The notes under the pieces are model-generated. The model ran no database searches. It had not been told where the DNA came from and saw only the letters and a program-made list of their open reading frames with translations. A stretch of 5,250 nt of DNA from Maritimibacter sp. (lineage in GTDB: Bacteria; Pseudomonadota; Alphaproteobacteria; Rhodobacterales; Rhodobacteraceae). Position 1 is the stretch's first letter. Each line of letters opens with the position of its first letter. Location: assembly GCA_020441225.1 (NCBI GenBank), contig JAGRMP010000146.1:1-5250 (forward strand). The letters run 5' to 3'. The translations under genes and the position numbers were made by a program. Positions 1-4,975 of the stretch are shown here, in pieces.

Positions 1-488
1 CGCGCTGGACCGAGATCTACACCGAGAAAGGCTACATGCTGGCCGACCCGATGGTGTTCTGGGGCTTCGGCAACGATGGCACCGTCCGCTGGTCGGATAT
101 CGATCTGCCCGATCCGCATGGAATCCTCGCCCAGGCCGCCGAGTTCGGCCTGAAATACGGGGTCGCCGTCGCCCTCGGGCCGACTTCGTCGCGCACGATC
201 GGCGGGTTTGCCCGGGAGGATCGCGAGTTTTCCGATGACGAGATCGCGGCGATTGCCGATATCGTGCGCGCCCTGCACGAGGCCTCGACCCCGCCCGAAG
301 CGCTGACGCCCGCGCAACGCATGGCGCTGCGCCTCGTCGCCCGCGGCAACCGCTACGCCGAGGCCGCGGCGCTGCTCGGCATTTCCGAAAGCGCGCTCAA
401 AGCCCGGCTGCGCTCGGCGCGCGAACGGCTGTTCGTGCGCACCACCGCCGAAGCGGTGCAGCGGGCGCAGGAATACAATCTGCTGTAG
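1..488 (+). CDS. LuxR-family quorum-sensing transcriptional regulator (5' partial)
   Basis: The reading frame (first full codon at base 3) is open to the left edge, so the gene begins outside the window; 161 residues of an expected ~240 are visible. An N-terminal autoinducer-binding domain is followed by a GerE-type helix-turn-helix (visible residues ~101-161, starting at LTPAQ). In the first domain W2, Y6, D15, P16 and W30 have exactly the spacing of the acyl-homoserine-lactone contact residues W57, Y61, D70, P71 and W85 of TraR, and the FGLKYG segment follows. This argues for a real ligand-binding LuxR homologue rather than a NarL-type response regulator. The ATG at 36 is not the start, because it would remove W2 and Y6. 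In the HTH, L109 and G115 match TraR L182 and G188, but the position of E178 is Gln (Q105). No luxI synthase is visible; one could lie upstream. The ligand and target genes cannot be told from the sequence. Confidence 0.9.
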   Translation, partial: RWTEIYTEKGYMLADPMVFWGFGNDGTVRWSDIDLPDPHGILAQAAEFGLKYGVAVALGPTSSRTIGGFAREDREFSDDEIAAIADIVRALHEASTPPEALTPAQRMALRLVARGNRYAEAAALLGISESALKARLRSARERLFVRTTAEAVQRAQEYNLL

Positions 489-512
489 GCGATTTCGTCC
501 TTCGAAATCGCC
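488..512 (+). terminator. Perfect 10-bp inverted repeat, likely terminator of the luxR-type gene
   Basis: The arm GGCGATTTCG (488-497) and its exact reverse complement CGAAATCGCC (503-512) enclose a 5-base loop (TCCTT). The hairpin begins at the last base of the TAG stop codon, where an intrinsic terminator would lie. There is no T-run after it; a GGGGGCCCCC palindrome follows at 515-524. It could be a terminator, a 3'-end stabilising hairpin, or part of a repeated intergenic element. Confidence 0.5.
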
Positions 513-545
513 GAGGGGGCCCCCGAGGTATTTGCGGACCAGGGG
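513..545. repeat. Rhodobacterales-type intergenic motif (ccccgaggtatttgcgga)
   Basis: A GGGGGCCCCC palindrome (515-524) runs into CCCCGAGGTATTTGCGGA followed by a purine-rich stretch. From memory, CCCC-G-(A/G)GGTATTT-GGA(CC)-like strings followed by purines occur repeatedly between genes in Rhodobacter, Paracoccus and Roseobacter relatives, usually just after a GC-rich hairpin, as here. The function is not established to my knowledge. The repeat call rests on that recollection, since only one copy is seen in this window. Confidence 0.4.
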
Positions 546-578
546 AGAGGGGTGCTGGTGGCCGGTCCAAAGCGGCAC

Positions 579-584
579 TAGATT
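579..584 (+). promoter_or_regulatory. Candidate -10 box for a leaderless rarA transcript
   Basis: TAGATT at 579-584 matches 4 of 6 positions of the TATAAT consensus and lies 6 bases before the rarA ATG at 591, so transcription would start at or next to the start codon. The 20 bases before the ATG contain no purine-rich Shine-Dalgarno sequence, which fits leaderless translation. The -35 region at 556-561 (TGGTGG) is a poor match, so the promoter call is tentative. Confidence 0.35.
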
Positions 585-590
585 GTCTGC

Positions 591-1907
591 ATGGCCGATC
601 TCTTCGACCCCCTTCCCGGCGACACGCCCGCTCAAGCCAACGCACCGCGTCCGCTGGCCGACCGGCTGCGGCCGCAGGCGCTCTCCGAGGTGATCGGCCA
701 GGACCAGGTGCTCGGCCCAGACGGCCCGCTCGGCACCATGCTTGCGGCCGGCTCGCTCGGCTCGCTGATCCTCTGGGGGCCGCCGGGCGTGGGCAAGACC
801 ACCATCGCAAGGCTGCTCGCACGCGAGACGAGCGCGCATTTCGTCCAGATCAGCGCGATTTTCTCCGGCGTGCCGGAGCTGCGCAAAGTCTTCGAGGCCG
901 CCAAGCACCGCCGGTCCAACGGCGAAGCCACGCTGCTCTTCGTCGACGAGATCCACCGGTTCAACAAGGCCCAGCAGGACGGGTTCCTGCCGCATATGGA
1001 AGACGGCACCATCCTGCTCGTCGGCGCCACCACTGAAAACCCCTCCTTCGAGCTCAACGCCGCGCTCCTGTCCCGCGCCCAGGTGCTGGTGCTCAAACGG
1101 CTCGACGCCAGGGATCTCGAACGCCTGGCCCAGCGCGCGGAAAAGGAGCTCGGTCGCGCCCTGCCGCTCGACGGCCCCGCCCGCGATGCGCTGATCGAAA
1201 TGGCCGACGGCGACGGCCGGGCGCTGCTCAATCTGATCGAACAGGTGGCGGCCTGGAAAGTGTCCGGGCCCCTAGACCGCGACCAGCTTTCGACCCGGCT
1301 GATGCGCCGCGCCGCGCGCTACGACAAGTCGGGCGACGAGCACTACAACCTGATCTCGGCGCTGCACAAATCCGTCCGCGGCTCCGACCCGGACGCGGCG
1401 CTCTATTGGTTCGCGCGGATGCTCGAAGGCGGCGAAGACCCGCGTTTCCTCGCCCGTCGCCTCACCCGGATGGCGGTCGAGGACATCGGCCTTGCCGACC
1501 CGCAGGCGAACGGGATCTGCCTCGACGCCTGGAACACCTACGAGCGGCTCGGCAGCCCCGAGGGCGAGCTGGCGCTGGCCCAGGCGGTGATCTACCTCGC
1601 CCTCGCGCCGAAATCCAACGCCGGCTACGCGGCCTACAAGGCGGCGCGGGCGGCAGCCAAAAAGACCGGCTCCGAGCCGCCGCCCAAGCACATCCTCAAC
1701 GCGCCCACCAAGCTCATGGAAGAGCAGGGCTACGGCGATGGCTACCAATACGACCACGACGCCCAGGACGCCTTTTCGGGGCAGAACTACTTCCCCGACG
1801 GGATGAAGCGCGGGGTCTATTACCTGCCGGTCGAGCGCGGCTTCGAACGCGAGCTCAAGAAGCGGGTCGACTGGTTTGCCGGGCTGCGCGCCAAGCGCGG
1901 CAGTTGA
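591..1907 (+). CDS. rarA: Replication-associated recombination protein A (RarA/MgsA), AAA+ ATPase
   Basis: Cytoplasmic clamp-loader-like AAA+ ATPase of the RarA/MgsA/WRNIP1 family, which acts at stalled or damaged replication forks and can interact with SSB. The 438-residue length is normal for the family. Visible motifs are Walker A GPPGVGKT (63-70), Walker B LLFVDEIHR (115-123, D119/E120), sensor 1 VGATTENP (144-151), the arginine-finger-type SR (161-162) and a sensor-2-region GDGRALLN (207-214). The C-terminal signature follows: DEHYNLISALHKSVRGSD (249-266), LARRLTRMAVEDIGLADP (287-304) and PTKLMEEQGYGDGYQYDHD (372-390). The N-terminal DLFDP segment supports the ATG at 591. No Shine-Dalgarno is apparent (see the -10 box at 579). 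Its stop lies 31 bases before crcB, so it may head or feed the downstream operon. Identity is secure; the exact molecular role in this organism is inferred from the family. Confidence 0.97.
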   Translation: MADLFDPLPGDTPAQANAPRPLADRLRPQALSEVIGQDQVLGPDGPLGTMLAAGSLGSLILWGPPGVGKTTIARLLARETSAHFVQISAIFSGVPELRKVFEAAKHRRSNGEATLLFVDEIHRFNKAQQDGFLPHMEDGTILLVGATTENPSFELNAALLSRAQVLVLKRLDARDLERLAQRAEKELGRALPLDGPARDALIEMADGDGRALLNLIEQVAAWKVSGPLDRDQLSTRLMRRAARYDKSGDEHYNLISALHKSVRGSDPDAALYWFARMLEGGEDPRFLARRLTRMAVEDIGLADPQANGICLDAWNTYERLGSPEGELALAQAVIYLALAPKSNAGYAAYKAARAAAKKTGSEPPPKHILNAPTKLMEEQGYGDGYQYDHDAQDAFSGQNYFPDGMKRGVYYLPVERGFERELKKRVDWFAGLRAKRGS

Positions 1908-1938
1908 CATCGCCGCAATCCCGCCGCACGACACGCCC

Positions 1939-2319
1939 ATGATCTTTACCCTTCTCTCCGTCGCCCTCGGGGGCGCAATCGGCGCTTCCTTTCGCTACCT
2001 CACCAACGTGGGCGTGATGCGGCTGGCCGGCCCCGGCTTTCCCTATGGCACCGTCGTTGCCAACATCCTCGGCTCCTTCCTCATGGGCGTGCTCGTGGTC
2101 ACCCTCGCGCGGCGGGGCGGCATGGCCTACGCGCCCTTCCTGATGACCGGGGTGCTCGGGGGCTTCACCACCTTCTCGGCCTTCTCGCTCGACACGCTCA
2201 CCCTGTTCGAACGCGGCGATATCGAACTCGCGGGGCTCTATGTCGGCGCCTCGGTGCTGCTCTCGCTCGCCGCCATCGCCCTCGGCGTCTATTTCGCGCG
2301 CGCGGTGGTGCCGGGATGA
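1939..2319 (+). CDS. crcB: CrcB/Fluc fluoride ion channel
   Basis: A small inner-membrane fluoride exporter of 126 residues, typical for the family, with four hydrophobic segments (about 1-24, 36-57, 66-90, 98-122). Family marks are GGAIGASFRY (11-20, conserved R19), PYGTVVANILGSF (35-47, conserved N42) and GGFTTFSAFSLD (74-85), which carries the TTF sodium-site region and the paired phenylalanines F79 and F82 of the fluoride pathway. Fluc channels encoded by one gene work as antiparallel dual-topology homodimers; only one crcB is seen here, so that arrangement is inferred. The ATG at 1939 is chosen because the family begins directly with the first membrane helix; an in-frame ATG at 1876 lies inside rarA and would add 21 unrelated residues. 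There is no clear Shine-Dalgarno and no fluoride riboswitch in the 31-base gap. The 3' end overlaps the next gene by ATGA. Confidence 0.95.
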   Translation: MIFTLLSVALGGAIGASFRYLTNVGVMRLAGPGFPYGTVVANILGSFLMGVLVVTLARRGGMAYAPFLMTGVLGGFTTFSAFSLDTLTLFERGDIELAGLYVGASVLLSLAAIALGVYFARAVVPG

Positions 2320-3368
2320 GCGGGGTCCAGACCCTCATTGTCGCCGCGGGCGAAGGCGACCAGCGGCTCGACCGCTGGTTTCGCCGGCAGTTCCCGCACG
2401 TGCCGCAGGGGCGGATCGAGAAGATGTGCCGCAAGGGCGAGATCCGGGTCGATGGCGGCCGGGTCAAGCCCGCGACCCGGCTGGAAGAGGGGCAGAAGGT
2501 GCGCATCCCGCCGCTGCCCGAGCCCGGCACCGCACCGGCGAAGCCCGCCGCCCCCCGCCTCTCCGACGTCGACGCGAAGATGATCCAGGATGCGGTGCTG
2601 TGGATGGACGACCACGTCATCGCGATCAACAAGCCCCCCGGCCTGCCCACCCAGGGCGGATCCGGCCAGGGCAACCGCCATGTCGACGGGCTCGCCGAGG
2701 CGCTGACATACGGGGCCGAGGACAAGCCGCGCCTCGTCCACCGGCTCGACAAGGACACCTCGGGCGTGCTGCTGCTCGCCCGCTCCCGGGGCGTGGCCAA
2801 GGCGCTCACCGACGCGATCCGCCACCGCGAGGCGCGCAAGATCTACTGGGCGCTCGTGGCCGGGGTGCCGACGCCCTATCTCGGCGAGATCAAGTATGGC
2901 CTCGTCAAGGCGCCGGGACGCGGCAAGGGCGGCGAGGGCGAGAAGATGCGCTGCATCCACCCCGCCGAAATCGCCACCACCGAAGGGGCGAAGCGCGCCC
3001 ACACGCTCTACGCCACGCTCTACCGGGTCGCCTCGCGCGCGTCGTGGGTGGCGATGGAGCCGGTCACGGGGCGCACCCACCAGCTCCGCGCGCATATGGC
3101 CGAGATCGGCCATCCGATCGTCGGCGACGGCAAATACGGCGGGTCGGGCCAGGAAAACCTCGGCGACGGCTGGGGTGCGCAGCTCGGCGGCATCATCTCG
3201 AAAAAGCTGCACCTGCACGCGCGGTCGCTGACCTTCGCGCACCCGGTCACGGGCAAGCCGGTCACCGTCACCGCGCCGCTGCCGCCGCATATGGCGCAGA
3301 GCTGGGAAACGCTGGGCTGGACCGAGGACCTCGCCGCCGACGATCCTTTCGAGAGCCTGCACAAATGA
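2316..3368 (+). CDS. rluC: RluA-family 23S rRNA pseudouridine synthase, RluC-like
   Basis: Isomerises specific uridines of 23S rRNA to pseudouridine. The 350-residue protein has an N-terminal S4 RNA-binding domain (about 14-66, with RLDRWFRRQFP and CRKGEIRVDG), a linker rich in Pro and Ala (67-81), then the RluA catalytic domain. The catalytic motif HRLDKDTSGVLLLAR (142-156) contains the nucleophile Asp145. INKPPGLPTQGG (104-115), VTGRTHQLRAH (250-260) and GHPIVGDGKYGG (265-276) complete the active-site region. The HRLDKDTSG-V form is closer to RluC (E. coli targets U955, U2504 and U2580) than to RluD, but the target sites here are inferred. The start ATG overlaps the crcB stop as ATGA, with a weak GGTGGTG (2304-2310) 5 bases upstream; the 3' end overlaps the HAD gene in the same way. 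The symbol is by similarity to the subfamily. Confidence 0.9.
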   Translation: MSGVQTLIVAAGEGDQRLDRWFRRQFPHVPQGRIEKMCRKGEIRVDGGRVKPATRLEEGQKVRIPPLPEPGTAPAKPAAPRLSDVDAKMIQDAVLWMDDHVIAINKPPGLPTQGGSGQGNRHVDGLAEALTYGAEDKPRLVHRLDKDTSGVLLLARSRGVAKALTDAIRHREARKIYWALVAGVPTPYLGEIKYGLVKAPGRGKGGEGEKMRCIHPAEIATTEGAKRAHTLYATLYRVASRASWVAMEPVTGRTHQLRAHMAEIGHPIVGDGKYGGSGQENLGDGWGAQLGGIISKKLHLHARSLTFAHPVTGKPVTVTAPLPPHMAQSWETLGWTEDLAADDPFESLHK

Positions 3369-4060
3369 CCGAAACCCTGCCGGAGCTGAGCCTTGTCATT
3401 TTCGACATGGACGGCACGCTGGTCGACAGCGGGTCGTTGATCCTCGAGGTTTTCGCCCGCACCTTCGCCACCGTCGGCCACCCGGTGCCCGAGCCGCAGG
3501 ACGTGCTCACGCTCCTCGGCCTGTCGCTGCCGGTGCTCATGGCCCGGCTGATGCCCGAGGCCGACGCGGCGACGCTGGCGCGCGCGGTCGCGGTGCACAA
3601 GGCGGGGTTCGTGGCGCTGCGCCAGGAGCGCGGGGCGGCGGCCGCGCCCCTGTTCGCGGGCGCCCGGGCCGAGATTGAGCGGCTCGCCGCGATCCCGGAA
3701 GTGCTGATCGGCGCCGCCACCGGCATGGCGCGGCGCGGGCTCGACCACGTGCTGGCGGTCCACGGATTCGAGCGCGCCTTCGTCACCCGCCAATGCGCCG
3801 ACGGGCATCCGTCGAAACCGCATCCCTCGATGCTGGAAGCGGCGCTGGCCGAGACCGGGGTCGCGGCCGGGCGCGCGGTGATGATCGGCGACACGACCTA
3901 TGACATGGAGATGGCGGCCAACGCGGGCATTGCCGGGATCGGCGTGAGCTGGGGGCACCACAGGCCGGCCGAATTGCTGGCGGCCGGAGCGCGGATCGTC
4001 GTCGAGGATTTCGCCGGCCTTGCGCGCGCTGTCGACAGCTTTCGGGAGGGCGGCAGATGA
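3365..4060 (+). CDS. HAD-superfamily hydrolase, phosphoglycolate phosphatase-like (HAD-IA)
   Basis: A 231-residue cytoplasmic phosphatase of the haloacid dehalogenase superfamily with a helical C1-type cap. Motif I is [10 protein letters not shown] (13-22), with nucleophile D14 and acid/base D16. The cap spans roughly 26-95. Motif II is probably at AATGMARRG (117-125, T119). The motif III lysine is K151 in [10 protein letters not shown], and motif IV is [12 protein letters not shown] (173-184, D176 and D180 for Mg2+). The layout resembles Gph/PGP-like enzymes (COG0546 type), but the substrate cannot be read from the sequence, so I give no gph symbol. The ATG at 3365 overlaps the pseudouridine synthase stop (ATGA) and puts the family-typical FDMDGTL near the N-terminus; a weak GAGAG lies at 3351-3355. 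The same frame is open for about 1.1 kb upstream only as a shadow of the previous gene. It overlaps atp12 by ATGA. Confidence 0.92.
   Translation: MTETLPELSLVIFDMDGTLVDSGSLILEVFARTFATVGHPVPEPQDVLTLLGLSLPVLMARLMPEADAATLARAVAVHKAGFVALRQERGAAAAPLFAGARAEIERLAAIPEVLIGAATGMARRGLDHVLAVHGFERAFVTRQCADGHPSKPHPSMLEAALAETGVAAGRAVMIGDTTYDMEMAANAGIAGIGVSWGHHRPAELLAAGARIVVEDFAGLARAVDSFREGGR
4044..4050 (+). promoter_or_regulatory. Strong ribosome binding site for atp12
   Basis: GGGAGGG lies 6 bases before the ATG at 4057, inside the end of the HAD gene. It is the clearest Shine-Dalgarno of the overlapping genes, so atp12 can be initiated independently as well as by termination-reinitiation at the ATGA overlap. 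It also fixes the atp12 start. Confidence 0.7.
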
Positions 4061-4770
4061 GCGATTGGGCGATGAAGCGGTTCTGGAAGGAAACCGGCGT
4101 CGCGCCGGGCGAGGGCGGCTGGACCGTCACCCTCGACGGCCGGCCGATCCGTACCCCCGCAAAGGCGCCGCTCGCGCTCCCGACCCGGGCCTATGCCGAG
4201 GCCTGCGCCGCCGAATGGGAGGCGCAACAGGGCGAGGTCCGGCCCGAGACCATGCCGCTCACCCGCTCCGCCAATGCCGCGATCGACAAGGTCGCAATCC
4301 AGTTCGACGAGGTCGCCGGGCTGATCGCGGCCTACGGTGAGACCGATCTGTTGTGCTACAGGGCCGAGGGGCCCGACAGCCTGGTCGCGCGCCAGGCCGC
4401 GGCCTGGGATCCGCTCCTCGACTGGGCGGCCGAAACGCTCGGCGCGCGGCTGGCGCCGACAGCGGGTATCGTCCACCGGCCCCAGGACCCCGACGCGCTC
4501 GCCCGCCTCGCCGCGGCGACCCGCGCCTTCGATCCGTTCGAACTGGCCGCCTTCCACGACCTCGTGGCGCTGTCGGGCTCGCTGGTGATCGGATTTGCCG
4601 CAGCCCGCGGTGCAGAACCGCCCGAAACGCTCTGGACCCTGTCCAGAATCGATGAGGACTGGCAGGCCGAACAGTGGGGAGAAGACGAGGAAGCGGCGGC
4701 GCAAGCGGCGCACAAAAAGCGGGCTTTCCTTTGCGCGGCGCATATATTTTCTCTACTCGCACGTGACTGA
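4057..4770 (+). CDS. atp12: ATP12-family F1-ATPase assembly chaperone
   Basis: The bacterial counterpart of mitochondrial Atp12/ATPAF2. In mitochondria this chaperone binds the free F1 alpha subunit and shields its interface until the alpha/beta hexamer is built; the same role is inferred here. The 237-residue protein matches the family along its length: KRFWKE (7-12), VTLDGRPIRTPAK (24-36), AAEWEAQQGEVRPETMPLTR (51-70), AAYGETDLLCYRAEGPDSL (91-109) and LSRIDEDWQAEQWGEDEEA (195-213). W54 (4216-4218) sits in the EW-x-(A/S)-QQ motif and, by my alignment from memory, corresponds to human ATPAF2 W94, a site of a disease mutation. There is no signal peptide or membrane segment, so it is cytosolic. 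No F1 genes are nearby. It is the last gene of the ATGA-overlapped chain; the final codons run into AT-rich DNA. Confidence 0.95.
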   Translation: MSDWAMKRFWKETGVAPGEGGWTVTLDGRPIRTPAKAPLALPTRAYAEACAAEWEAQQGEVRPETMPLTRSANAAIDKVAIQFDEVAGLIAAYGETDLLCYRAEGPDSLVARQAAAWDPLLDWAAETLGARLAPTAGIVHRPQDPDALARLAAATRAFDPFELAAFHDLVALSGSLVIGFAAARGAEPPETLWTLSRIDEDWQAEQWGEDEEAAAQAAHKKRAFLCAAHIFSLLARD

Positions 4771-4786
4771 ACGTCACACATTTTTT
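4763..4786 (+). terminator. Possible weak intrinsic terminator at the end of atp12
   Basis: GTGAC (4763-4767) and GTCAC (4773-4777) form a 5-bp stem with a 5-base loop that contains the atp12 stop codon. After 3 bases comes a run of six T (4781-4786). The position and T-run suit a terminator for the operon, but the stem is short and overlaps the coding end, so termination may be inefficient or Rho-assisted. Confidence 0.35.
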
Positions 4787-4801
4787 CTGCTCTGAAAAAT
4801 C

Positions 4802-4830
4802 TTGAAACCGGGCATGGACTTAGGTGCGAT
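4802..4830 (+). promoter_or_regulatory. Tentative promoter upstream of the amino-acid transporter gene
   Basis: TTGAAA (4802-4807), a 17-base spacer and TGCGAT (4825-4830) could form a sigma-70-type promoter in the most AT-rich part of the window. The -10 box is weak. If it were used, transcription would start near 4837, inside the GGAGGA (4835-4840) that precedes the candidate upstream ORF, so the promoter and that ORF are partly exclusive. AAAAAT at 4795-4800 is another possible -10, giving a longer leader. A promoter somewhere in 4771-4860 is likely from context; the exact site is not. Confidence 0.2.
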
Positions 4831-4848
4831 GGTCGGAGGAACGCAGTC

Positions 4849-4974
4849 TTGACCGCACGAAAGGAATCCGCCCAAACTGCGGGCACGGAGACCTCAAAGC
4901 GCTTCGACAAAAACCCGGGCTTCGGACCGGGTAGCAAGCTGCCCCAATGCGGGCCGAAATCAGGAAGAGGATAA
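4849..4974 (+). CDS. Candidate 41-codon upstream ORF in the transporter leader (TTG start)
   Basis: I do not recognise this product. GGAGGA (4835-4840) stands 8 bases before TTG at 4849, and the frame runs 41 codons to TAA at 4972-4974, one base before the ATG of the binding-protein gene. The peptide would be small, basic and hydrophilic, with KRFDKNPGFGPGSKLPQCGP near its end, no membrane segment and no run of one amino acid that would suggest a classical attenuator. G or C at third positions is about 63% (26 of 41), clearly below the strong bias of the neighbouring genes; this argues against long-term coding selection. Its last codons overlap the Shine-Dalgarno of the next gene, so its translation could control that gene by coupling. 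A 12-codon ATG frame (4814-4852) ends by overlapping this TTG (TTGA). It could be chance in a GC-rich leader. Confidence 0.3.
   Translation: MTARKESAQTAGTETSKRFDKNPGFGPGSKLPQCGPKSGRG
4868..4954 (+). other. Structured 5' leader with small GC hairpins
   Basis: Three short hairpins can be drawn in the untranslated region before the transporter gene: CCGC/GCGG (4868-4871 with 4879-4882), ACCCGG/CCGGGT (4913-4918 with 4927-4932, 8-base loop, the best of the three) and GCCC/GGGC (4941-4944 with 4951-4954). None is followed by a T-run, and none covers the Shine-Dalgarno at 4962-4970. They may be ordinary leader structure or part of post-transcriptional control. No known riboswitch class was recognised. 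Confidence 0.3.
4962..4970 (+). promoter_or_regulatory. Ribosome binding site of the amino-acid binding protein gene
   Basis: AGGAAGAGG lies 5 bases before the ATG at 4976 and supports that start. It overlaps the last codons of the candidate upstream ORF. Confidence 0.75.
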
Positions 4975-4975
4975 C

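Noticed and set aside
1876..1938. Earlier ATG start for crcB inside rarA
   Set aside because: It adds 21 hydrophilic residues before the first membrane helix, unlike the family; the ATG at 1939 gives the normal length and N-terminus.
2289..3362. Long minus-strand open frame (357 codons) opposite the pseudouridine synthase
   Set aside because: The antisense frame is open because third positions of the plus-strand gene are nearly all G/C; the protein is Arg/Ala/Gly-rich with no recognisable domain, while the plus strand encodes a complete RluA-family enzyme.
2240..3364. Upstream in-frame extension of the HAD protein to about 606 residues
   Set aside because: The extension is the +2 shadow of the pseudouridine synthase, Arg/Pro-rich without domain features; the HAD family begins a few residues before the DMDGT motif, which fits the ATG at 3365.
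3020..3961. Minus-strand open frame (313 codons) across the pseudouridine synthase and HAD genes
   Set aside because: It spans the junction of two well-supported genes, has a low-complexity His/Arg/Gly composition and matches no family I know.
4733..4743. TGCGC-G-GCGCA inverted repeat near the end of atp12, followed by an AT-rich stretch
   Set aside because: The single-base loop cannot form as a hairpin, and the repeat lies within the conserved coding end, so I did not call it a terminator.
4814..4852. 12-codon ATG frame before the TTG upstream ORF
   Set aside because: It has no convincing Shine-Dalgarno and is too short to judge; only its TTGA overlap with the next frame is notable, and that is mentioned in the upstream ORF entry.
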